Origin: Achromobacter seleniivolatilans
GTDB taxonomy: Bacteria > Pseudomonadota > Gammaproteobacteria > Burkholderiales > Burkholderiaceae_B
NCBI RefSeq assembly: GCF_030864005.1
Contig: NZ_CP132976.1
Coordinates: forward strand, 3,410,001 to 3,474,000
Direction of reading: 5' to 3'
Length of the DNA stretch: 64,000 bases
Shown: in pieces, positions 57,467 through 64,000 of the stretch
Numbering within the stretch: position 1 is the first letter of the stretch
How the letters are laid out: each line of letters opens with the position of its first letter
Program-made: the position numbers and the translations under genes
The notes under the pieces: model-generated
Databases searched by the model: none
What the model was told of the DNA's origin: nothing
The model's input: only the letters and a program-made list of their open reading frames with translations

Positions 57467-59587
57467 TTATTCCTTGGCCGATTTGACCGGAGCGGTCGGC
57501 AGGCCGTTTGCGACCCATGCTTCGATACCACCGCGATACCAATAGGTCGACCAGCCCAGACTGCCTGCGCGCAAAGCGGCGTTGTAGGACGAACGATCAT
57601 TCATGCCGCCCCCCATGAACACAATGGGCACCTTTCGGTCGCCGCCAGTTTTCTTCTGAAGCCACGAATCCAGCGCAGTTTGCAACTGATCTGCAACGCT
57701 GCCATCGGAGCCTGCATCGCTCAACGGATACGCGATCGGCAAGGTCTCATTCAGTCCGCTGGTATCGATGATCAGAATGCTCTTGTCATTCGTAATCAGC
57801 CTGACCAATTCCGGCGTCGTGATCAGCTTTGACCGGGTGTGCGAGATAGGCGTCGGCCCTTTATACGGCGCCGAAAACAGCATGCTCGTGGGCGGCACGC
57901 CAAAGTCTTTCAACTCGTCAAAGGCGCCGGCCGGCTGGGACGGCATGCCTTGCCCGGGCGAAGCCGTTTGCTGGCGGGGCTGCGTGGCGGGCGCGCCCCC
58001 CTTGGAGACAACCTCCCCGTTCACCGTGCCCATTTCGATGTCGGAAATCATCACCGCGATATTTTCGATCAGCTCATAACACATGGTGATCGAGCCTTCA
58101 CGCGGGCTGTACCAGGCGTTGAGCTGCCCGCAGTCCTTGAACACCACCTTCAACGGTCGGGGCAGGACATAGGTTTTCTCAAGCAGCTTGATGCTGCCGG
58201 TGATGGCTTCAGACAGATTGACGGCAAAAAGATTACCGATCTTGCGCTTGGACGGTTCAAACACCACATTGATCGGCGCGCCGGGCGCAGTAGCCGATTG
58301 TTGGCCATCTGGCGTCCAGGTGCCGACACGGGTGTGGGGTGCCAAGATCCGGCGCCATGCCCGGTTCTGTTTTTGAAATTCGTCCGAGCAGCGCGCCTTG
58401 GTCCGGTCTTCAAAACCCACATGCTGGGCCACCGATTCAAACACGCTAGGGTTGCCGCCATACATGATGCACAGCATGTTGCGGAAACGCTTGAGATCGC
58501 CCGTGTGCTCGTCCTGCCAGGCAGACGTTGCCGACGCGCCCTTCTTTTCAGCCACCTTGCCGCTGTAATACCACTGCAAGGCCGCGTAGGTCGCGGCGTC
58601 GCGCACCATCGTGTTCAGGTTCTTGTCGTCCGAGGGATACATCGTCGGCTCAACAATCTGCAACGCCGAATAGATGTCGACCGCGTCTTCCTCGGCGCCG
58701 GTCGAAGGCAACTCCAATTCCCCGATCAGCGCGTGGCCGAACTCATGCAGGAAAATGCTGCGCATGATCCCGACATACACGCCCACAATGCGCAGGGTGT
58801 CGCCGCCAAATCTGGGGTACGGGCCGGACCCAGCCAACCCGGTATTGTCGCCGCCTGATGCCGGAGCCGAGGTTTGCGGTTGATTTTGCGGTGACGTTTG
58901 CGGTTGAGTCTTTGGCTGCGGGCTGGTCCCGCCCGCGCCACCGCGGGCCGGCAAACCGCTGCCCTGCTGTTGGGGCGCAGTCTGATTCGCGCCTGGCTTT
59001 AATGCCAGGATGTCGAACTCAGCAACGCCAAAGACGCCTTCGTCATACGCCATGATGCCGATTTCGGAACCCAGCGCAGGCTCGTCCTCGACGTCGCCGA
59101 TTCTCTGATCATTCACCAGAAACCGCGCAGCGCCGGGCACTTCAATTATTTTGATCCGATCAGAGCCATCCAGCTTTGCGACATTAGCCACGGTCGCGAT
59201 ATCGCGCCGGTTCTGCCCTTGAAGACAGAAGAGCTTCGTGTCCTTAGCTGCGGTGATTTCAATCAGGCACAGGCCTTTGCGTGCGGTGTTGTTTAACGCA
59301 ACGCCGATGGACGCCTTGGGGCTCTTAGAACTGACGACCACATTGACTGTGGTAATCCGGCCCGTTTCTGGAGCTTGGCCAGCGTTGATGTAGAACGTCT
59401 GCTCGCCTCCGGGCACTTCGCTGTTGCGCAATGTGAACCAGCCGTCTTGCACGGCGGCCGTCCATCCCTGCAACAGTTGCTGTTTGACGGTGCCCGCCAG
59501 CGGCCCAAGCAGTTTTTCATACTGAGCATGGGCCGGCGAACCAAACGCACCAAGGGCAATAAGCAAGGCGACACTGCGTAATCGCAT
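57467..59587 (-). CDS. Exported DUF4344-type metallopeptidase fused to a degenerate rhodanese domain
   Basis: A 706-residue protein of unknown function. Signal peptide 1-21 (MRLRSVALLIALGAFGSPAHA). Residues about 22-198 form a beta-rich domain (GWFTLRNSEVPGGEQTFYINAGQ). A Gln/Pro/Ser/Gly-rich linker follows (200-255). Residues about 260-530 carry the zincin-type HEFGHALIGEL (H281, E282, H285) with a likely third ligand in GAEEDAVD (297-304); this resembles the DUF4344 putative metallopeptidases, with Cys pairs (C373/C400, C486/C503) that could be disulfides in the periplasm. After a second linker, 588-700 is rhodanese-like, but the active loop reads FMGGGMNDRSS with no Cys, so sulfurtransferase activity is unlikely. 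It has its own 178-bp upstream region and no operon partner. Confidence 0.75.
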   Translation of the reverse strand: MRLRSVALLIALGAFGSPAHAQYEKLLGPLAGTVKQQLLQGWTAAVQDGWFTLRNSEVPGGEQTFYINAGQAPETGRITTVNVVVSSKSPKASIGVALNNTARKGLCLIEITAAKDTKLFCLQGQNRRDIATVANVAKLDGSDRIKIIEVPGAARFLVNDQRIGDVEDEPALGSEIGIMAYDEGVFGVAEFDILALKPGANQTAPQQQGSGLPARGGAGGTSPQPKTQPQTSPQNQPQTSAPASGGDNTGLAGSGPYPRFGGDTLRIVGVYVGIMRSIFLHEFGHALIGELELPSTGAEEDAVDIYSALQIVEPTMYPSDDKNLNTMVRDAATYAALQWYYSGKVAEKKGASATSAWQDEHTGDLKRFRNMLCIMYGGNPSVFESVAQHVGFEDRTKARCSDEFQKQNRAWRRILAPHTRVGTWTPDGQQSATAPGAPINVVFEPSKRKIGNLFAVNLSEAITGSIKLLEKTYVLPRPLKVVFKDCGQLNAWYSPREGSITMCYELIENIAVMISDIEMGTVNGEVVSKGGAPATQPRQQTASPGQGMPSQPAGAFDELKDFGVPPTSMLFSAPYKGPTPISHTRSKLITTPELVRLITNDKSILIIDTSGLNETLPIAYPLSDAGSDGSVADQLQTALDSWLQKKTGGDRKVPIVFMGGGMNDRSSYNAALRAGSLGWSTYWYRGGIEAWVANGLPTAPVKSAKE

Positions 59588-59765
59588 CCGAATATCTCTG
59601 TCTAGTCAGATTTAAGTTGCGCAGAATATGCCAGATCAATTCCACCTGCTTATTTATTTGTTAAATATGTATTCCAAAGTAAAAGCGGTGGAGTCTGCAC
59701 GCGGCAACGCGCCCACTTTTCCGCTGCTGTATTAACCGCGCGCAGCCCGGATTTTTAATATGAAA

Positions 59766-60257
59766 TCAAGAGCCTGTGCGGGCCAGCAGGGCCACGACGG
59801 TAGCCGCGATGCCTTCTTTTCGGCCCAGGTATCCCAGGCCTTCGTTGGTTTTGGCTTTGATGTTGACCTCGGTCTCGGCCAGTCCGGTATCGGCGGCAAT
59901 GTTCTTCACCATGGCGGGCGCATGCGGGCCAATCTTGGGGGCTTGCGCATGCAGCGTGGCGTCGATATTGACCGGCGTCCAGCCCGCCTGGCGCACTCGC
60001 GCCATGGCTTCACGCAGCAGCACGCGGCTGTCTGCGCCCTTGAACGCAGGATCGGTATCTGGAAAGTGCCGGCCGATATCGCCCAAGCCGGCAGCGCCCA
60101 GCAACGCGTCGGTGATGGCGTGCAGCAACACATCGGCATCGGAATGCCCCAGCAGCCCGTGGGTGTGGGGAATCGTGACGCCGCCGATGATCAGCGGCCG
60201 GCCTTCGACCAGGGCGTGTACGTCAAAGCCCTGGCCAACGCGAAAAGGAATGCTCAT
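59766..60257 (-). CDS. ispF: 2-C-methyl-D-erythritol 2,4-cyclodiphosphate synthase
   Basis: A 163-residue zinc enzyme of the MEP pathway to isoprenoids. It turns CDP-ME 2-phosphate into the cyclodiphosphate. Zinc ligands are in GQGFDVHAL (Asp and His), with the third His in [25 protein letters not shown]. The ATG at 60255-60257 ([16 protein letters not shown]) overlaps the ispD stop as ATGA; an ATG two codons upstream is equally open. Together with ispD it forms a two-gene leftward operon. Confidence 0.95.
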   Translation of the reverse strand: MSIPFRVGQGFDVHALVEGRPLIIGGVTIPHTHGLLGHSDADVLLHAITDALLGAAGLGDIGRHFPDTDPAFKGADSRVLLREAMARVRQAGWTPVNIDATLHAQAPKIGPHAPAMVKNIAADTGLAETEVNIKAKTNEGLGYLGRKEGIAATVVALLARTGS

Positions 60258-60937
60258 AGCCATTTTTCCATCAGTTCGAAATCATCCGGCCACGTCACCT
60301 TGAAGTTGCGCAAGGCGCCGGGAACCAGCAATGGCGCATAACCGGCTGCCTCGATGGCCGAAGCCTCGTCAGTGACCGTCACGCCATTCACGGAGGCCGC
60401 CGTCAGCGCATCGCGCAGCACGCCGGCCCGAAACATTTGCGGCGTTTGCGCCAGCCACAGCCCATTGCGATCCAGCGTGCGCTCGACCCGATCATGGCCG
60501 CCCTTGACCGTATCGGCCACGGGCAAGGCCAACAGGCCGCCCACGGGATCATTCAGGCAGGCGTCTATCAGGCGCGCCAGCGCCGCGGCGGGCAGACCTG
60601 GGCGCGCCGCATCATGCACAAGCACCCATGTGTCGTCCGCCACGCCACTATCGGCCAGCGCCCCGGCTACGGTGTCCGCGCGGGTAGCGCCGCCGCAAGC
60701 TCGCCAGACCGTGCGCGGCAAACCGGCCAAGGCCGAATCGACCCAGCCGTCGCCCGGCGTCACGGCTACGCGCACCTGCGACACCCGGACATCAGCCAAT
60801 AAAGCCATGACAGCATGGCGGAGCATGGGCTGTCCGGCTAGTGGACGATATTGTTTAGGCACGGGCTCTGCCCCGGGCTGACTGGCACGGGCGCCGACGC
60901 CCGCGGCAGGAACGATCGCTATGATTGAGTCATTCAT
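60254..60937 (-). CDS. ispD: 2-C-methyl-D-erythritol 4-phosphate cytidylyltransferase
   Basis: A 227-residue nucleotidyltransferase that joins CTP and MEP. The CTP-binding loop is [26 protein letters not shown], slightly longer than usual. [11 protein letters not shown] and the [11 protein letters not shown] motifs are present. No ribosome-binding site precedes the ATG, and a minus-strand TATAAA lies about 11 bp upstream. Only 29 bp separate it from mfd. Confidence 0.95.
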   Translation of the reverse strand: MNDSIIAIVPAAGVGARASQPGAEPVPKQYRPLAGQPMLRHAVMALLADVRVSQVRVAVTPGDGWVDSALAGLPRTVWRACGGATRADTVAGALADSGVADDTWVLVHDAARPGLPAAALARLIDACLNDPVGGLLALPVADTVKGGHDRVERTLDRNGLWLAQTPQMFRAGVLRDALTAASVNGVTVTDEASAIEAAGYAPLLVPGALRNFKVTWPDDFELMEKWL

Positions 60938-60948
60938 GGTGCGGTGAT

Positions 60949-60956
60949 TTTATAAT
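60949..60956. promoter_or_regulatory. Overlapping divergent -10 elements of ispD and mfd
   Basis: TTTATAAT holds TATAAT for mfd (60951-60956) and TATAAA for ispD (complement of 60949-60954). Each lies about 10 bp from its ATG, so both mRNAs would have leaders of only a few bases. No good -35 is seen on either side. Confidence 0.5.
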
Positions 60957-60966
60957 CTTCCGCTTG

Positions 60967-63900
60967 ATGCCTGCTTCCACCCTGATGCCCGCCCCCCTAT
61001 CCTCCACCATCGCTGCGCCGCCCGTCCCCGCGACCGCCCCTACCTTGTCCGCGCTGAAACCCGGCGCGCGCTATGCGCAACCCCGGCCTCCGGGCTCGGG
61101 TGATGCCTGGTTGCTGGCCGATCTGGCCCGGCAGGCGGCGGCTCCTCTCGTCATCCTGACGGCCGAGCCGCTGGAAGCCCAGCGCCTGGCCGAAGAAATC
61201 CAGCTGTTCGCGCCGGATCTCCGGGTCAGTCAGTTGCCCGACTGGGAAACGCTGCCCTACGACGCGTTCTCGCCGCACCAGGACTTGATTTCTCAGCGTC
61301 TGCATACCCTGCACTCGCTGATGATGAAGACGGTAGACGTGCTGACCGTGCCGATCACGACCGCGCTGTACCGGCTGGCGCCGCCCTCTTTCCTGGCCGC
61401 CTACACGTTTTCGTTCAAGCAGAAAGACAAGCTGAACGAAGCGGCGCTGCGCGCCCAACTGACGCTGGCCAACTACAACCACGTGACTCAGGTCACTGCG
61501 CCCGGCGAGTTCTGCCTGCGCGGCGGGCTGATCGATCTGTTCCCCATGGGCTCGGTGGTGCCCTACCGGCTGGATCTGTTCGACGACGAGATCGAAACCA
61601 TCCGCAGTTTCGACGTGGACACGCAACGCAGCCTGTACCCGGTGCGCGAGGTGCAACTGCTGCCCGGCCGCGAATTCCCCATGGACGAGGAATCTCGCAA
61701 CCGCTTCCGGGCGCGCTTTCGAGAAGTTTTCGAAGGTGATCCCTCACGCGCCCTGCCCTATAAAGACATCGGCAACGGCATTCCGTTTGCCGGCGTTGAA
61801 TACTACTTGCCGCTCTTCTTTGAAGAGACGGCCACACTGTTCGACTATCTGACGGCGGGCACGCTCACCGTCACCGTCGGGGATATCGACGACGCGATTC
61901 AGCGTTTCAATCAAGACACCTCCAGCCGCTATAGCTTTTTAAAGAGCGACCGCGAACGTCCCGTACTGCCGCCGTCCGCCCTGTTCCTGGACAGTGAAAC
62001 GCTCTACACCCGGCTAAAGGATTTCCGCCGCCTATCGCTTGCCGCCGGAGACCCGCACCCGGATTTCCGTCCAGCTCCCGACGTCAGCGTTGCCCGCCGC
62101 ACCGACGATCCGATCGCCAAGCTGCGTACCCTGGTGCAAGCTGGCGGCACTCGCGTGCTGCTGTGCGCGGACTCTGCCGGCCGGCGCGAGACGCTCGTGC
62201 AAATGCTGAACGAGTTCGGCGTCACGCCGGATGCCCAACCCGAGAGCATCGAGGCTTTCCTCAGCTCGGACGCCCACTTCGGTATCGTCGCCGCACCGCT
62301 GTCTACCGGCTTTCTGTTGCCCCAGGCCAATCTGGCCTTCCTGACCGAAAACGACCTGTATCCCGGACTGGCCACGACCGGCCGGCGTGGCAAACGCTCG
62401 CAAGAACGCGCCAGCAATGTCGAAGCCATGGTGCGCGATCTGTCCGAACTGCGCGCCGGCGACCCTGTCGTACATGCGCAGCACGGTATCGGCCGCTATC
62501 ACGGCCTGGTCAACATGGACATGGGCGAAGGCGAGATGGAATTTCTCCATCTTCAATACGCCAACGGCAGCACCTTGTATGTACCGGTTTCGCAGTTGCA
62601 CGTGATCGCCCGCTACAGCGGCGCCGATCCGGAAGCCGCACCGCTGCATCAGCTCGGTTCCGGCCAATGGGACAAGGCCCGCCGCAAGGCGGCCAAACAA
62701 GTGCGCGACACTGCCGCCGAATTGCTGGCCCTGTACGCGCAGCGCGCGGCACGCGAAGGTTTCGCCTTCAACCTGCCGTTAAATGACTACGAGGCGTTCG
62801 CCGAAGGCTTCGGATTCGAGGAAACGCCAGACCAGGCCGCCGCCATCGAGGCGGTCATAGGCGACATGACATCCGGCCGCCCCATGGATCGCCTGGTGTG
62901 CGGCGACGTCGGCTTCGGTAAGACCGAAGTGGCGCTGCGCGCGGCCTTTCTTGCGGTGGCCAATGGCAAGCAGGTTGCGTTGCTGTGCCCCACGACGCTG
63001 CTGGCCGAACAACACGCCCAGACCTTCTCTGACCGCTTCGCCGACTGGCCCGTGCGCGTCGTTGAACTGTCGCGCTTCCGATCGCCCAAGGAGGTCGCCG
63101 CCGCGATTGAAGGTATCAACGACGGCCGCGTGGACATCGTGATCGGCACCCACAAGATCCTGTCCAAAGATGTGAAATTCAAACGTCTGGGACTGGTCAT
63201 CATCGATGAGGAACATCGTTTCGGCGTGCGCCAGAAGGAAGCCCTGAAGGCGCTACGCGCAGAAGTTGACGTCCTGACGCTGACCGCCACGCCCATTCCC
63301 CGCACGCTGGGCATGTCGCTGGAAGGCATCCGCGACTTCTCCGTCATCGCCACCGCGCCGCAAAAGCGGCTGGCAATCAAGACCTTCGTTCGACGCGAAG
63401 ATGGCAGCACGCTGCGCGAAGCCCTGCTGCGCGAACTCAAGCGCGGCGGCCAGTGCTACTTCCTGCACAACGAAGTCGAAACCATCCATAACCGCCGCGC
63501 CCGTCTGGAAGAGCTGGTGCCCGAGGCCCGTATCGCGGTCGCCCACGGCCAGATGCCCGAGCGCGAGCTGGAACAGGTGATGAAGGGCTTCTACCAGCAG
63601 CGCTACAACGTGCTGTTGTGCACGACCATTATCGAAACGGGCATCGACGTGCCCAGCGCCAACACCATCGTTATCCACCGTGCCGACCGCTTTGGGCTGG
63701 CCCAGTTGCACCAGTTGCGCGGCCGCGTCGGGCGTTCGCACCATCAGGCTTACGCCTACCTGCTGACGCCGGGCGAAGACGCCATCACCAATAACGCCAA
63801 AAAGCGGCTGGAAGCAATTCAGGCGATGGAAGAGCTGGGCTCAGGCTTCTATCTGGCCATGCATGATCTGGAAATCCGCGGCACCGGCGAGGTGCTGGGA

Positions 63901-64000
63901 GATTCACAGTCGGGCAACATCCAGGAAGTGGGCTTCTCGATGTACAACGAGATGCTGAACGAAGCGGTGCGCGCGCTGCGGGCGGGCGAAGAACCCGATC
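60967..64000 (+). CDS. mfd: Transcription-repair coupling factor Mfd, 5' part
   Basis: The gene runs off the right edge with 1011 codons visible of about 1150. Mfd removes RNA polymerase stalled at DNA lesions and recruits UvrA. The UvrB-like region (about residues 75-340) includes LPDWETLPYDAFSPHQD and GEFCLRGGLIDLFPMGS. The RNA polymerase-interacting domain lies around 490-560 (GDPVVHAQHGIGRYHGLVNMD). The RecG-like translocase has Walker A GDVGFGKTE at 646-654, DEEH at 747-750 and TATPIPRTLGMSLEGIRD. The start is ATG 60967 without a ribosome-binding site; an ATG six codons on is also possible. Confidence 0.95.
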   Translation, partial: MPASTLMPAPLSSTIAAPPVPATAPTLSALKPGARYAQPRPPGSGDAWLLADLARQAAAPLVILTAEPLEAQRLAEEIQLFAPDLRVSQLPDWETLPYDAFSPHQDLISQRLHTLHSLMMKTVDVLTVPITTALYRLAPPSFLAAYTFSFKQKDKLNEAALRAQLTLANYNHVTQVTAPGEFCLRGGLIDLFPMGSVVPYRLDLFDDEIETIRSFDVDTQRSLYPVREVQLLPGREFPMDEESRNRFRARFREVFEGDPSRALPYKDIGNGIPFAGVEYYLPLFFEETATLFDYLTAGTLTVTVGDIDDAIQRFNQDTSSRYSFLKSDRERPVLPPSALFLDSETLYTRLKDFRRLSLAAGDPHPDFRPAPDVSVARRTDDPIAKLRTLVQAGGTRVLLCADSAGRRETLVQMLNEFGVTPDAQPESIEAFLSSDAHFGIVAAPLSTGFLLPQANLAFLTENDLYPGLATTGRRGKRSQERASNVEAMVRDLSELRAGDPVVHAQHGIGRYHGLVNMDMGEGEMEFLHLQYANGSTLYVPVSQLHVIARYSGADPEAAPLHQLGSGQWDKARRKAAKQVRDTAAELLALYAQRAAREGFAFNLPLNDYEAFAEGFGFEETPDQAAAIEAVIGDMTSGRPMDRLVCGDVGFGKTEVALRAAFLAVANGKQVALLCPTTLLAEQHAQTFSDRFADWPVRVVELSRFRSPKEVAAAIEGINDGRVDIVIGTHKILSKDVKFKRLGLVIIDEEHRFGVRQKEALKALRAEVDVLTLTATPIPRTLGMSLEGIRDFSVIATAPQKRLAIKTFVRREDGSTLREALLRELKRGGQCYFLHNEVETIHNRRARLEELVPEARIAVAHGQMPERELEQVMKGFYQQRYNVLLCTTIIETGIDVPSANTIVIHRADRFGLAQLHQLRGRVGRSHHQAYAYLLTPGEDAITNNAKKRLEAIQAMEELGSGFYLAMHDLEIRGTGEVLGDSQSGNIQEVGFSMYNEMLNEAVRALRAGEEPD

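Overview
The window is 64 kb of GC-rich (roughly 62-65 % by eye), densely coding bacterial chromosome. Gene content points to a betaproteobacterium of the order Burkholderiales, most likely family Alcaligenaceae (Achromobacter/Bordetella type). The pointers are a RisA/RisS-type OmpR/EnvZ pair, a PagL lipid A deacylase, an intracellular PHB depolymerase, an rnfB-nth pair, a TsaB-RimI fusion, a LivM-LivG fusion, smc-zipA-ligA order and several liv-type ABC systems. I see no tRNA, rRNA, insertion sequence, prophage, integrase or CRISPR array. The window looks like core chromosome with no clear island.

Layout. 1-4.4 kb: the 3' end of an AmiD-like amidase, then a leftward block msrQ, msrP, a Gph-like phosphatase and rluC. 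3.9-7.6 kb: a ~0.5 kb leader and rne (RNase E). 7.8-12.9 kb, leftward: pagL, accD, trpA, trpB, argE. 13-18.1 kb: an MHS-family transporter, relA (leftward), mtfA and a flavodoxin-like protein. 18.2-24 kb: ridA and pncB (leftward), then fdxA, fpr, phaZ, rnfB and nth. 24.3-29 kb: a five-gene liv-type ABC operon (two ATPases, binding protein, two permeases). 29.1-33.8 kb: an orphan ProX-like binding protein, a class IV aminotransferase, a Tat-exported phospholipase C and an ASCH-domain protein. 33.8-38.8 kb, leftward: a second liv-type operon (binding protein, LivH, LivM-LivG fusion, LivF). 39-40.9 kb, leftward: the biotin ECF transporter bioMNY. 40.9-43.1 kb: msrB, yciB, a BolA-family gene and a parvulin. 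43.2-50 kb, leftward: smc-zipA-ligA. 50.2-54 kb: lplT, then udg4 and tsaB-rimI (leftward). 54-57.4 kb: risA-risS and ahpC-ahpD. 57.5-59.6 kb, leftward: an exported DUF4344-type metallopeptidase carrying a degenerate rhodanese domain. 59.8-64 kb: ispDF (leftward) and mfd, which runs off the right edge.

Themes. Many genes deal with oxidative damage and redox chemistry: MsrPQ (periplasmic Met-SO repair), MsrB (cytoplasmic), AhpC/AhpD, ferredoxin FdxA with Fpr, a soluble RnfB next to the Fe-S glycosylase Nth, and a flavodoxin-like protein. Two complete liv-type importers, a class IV aminotransferase and PHB mobilisation fit an amino-acid-using heterotroph. Translational coupling by ATGA or TGATG overlaps is frequent (rluC-gph, mtfA-flavodoxin, rnfB-nth, livG-livF, livH-livM, livMG-livF, bioM-bioN, zipA-ligA, tsaB/rimI-udg, ispD-ispF).

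No clearly new multi-gene system is visible. The least explained gene is the 706-residue metallopeptidase/rhodanese protein. Other points worth a second look are a LivF ATPase with Arg in place of the Walker A Lys, a perfect 20-bp palindrome upstream of the first liv operon, and two very short divergent promoter regions (ispD/mfd and bioM/msrB) that look leaderless.
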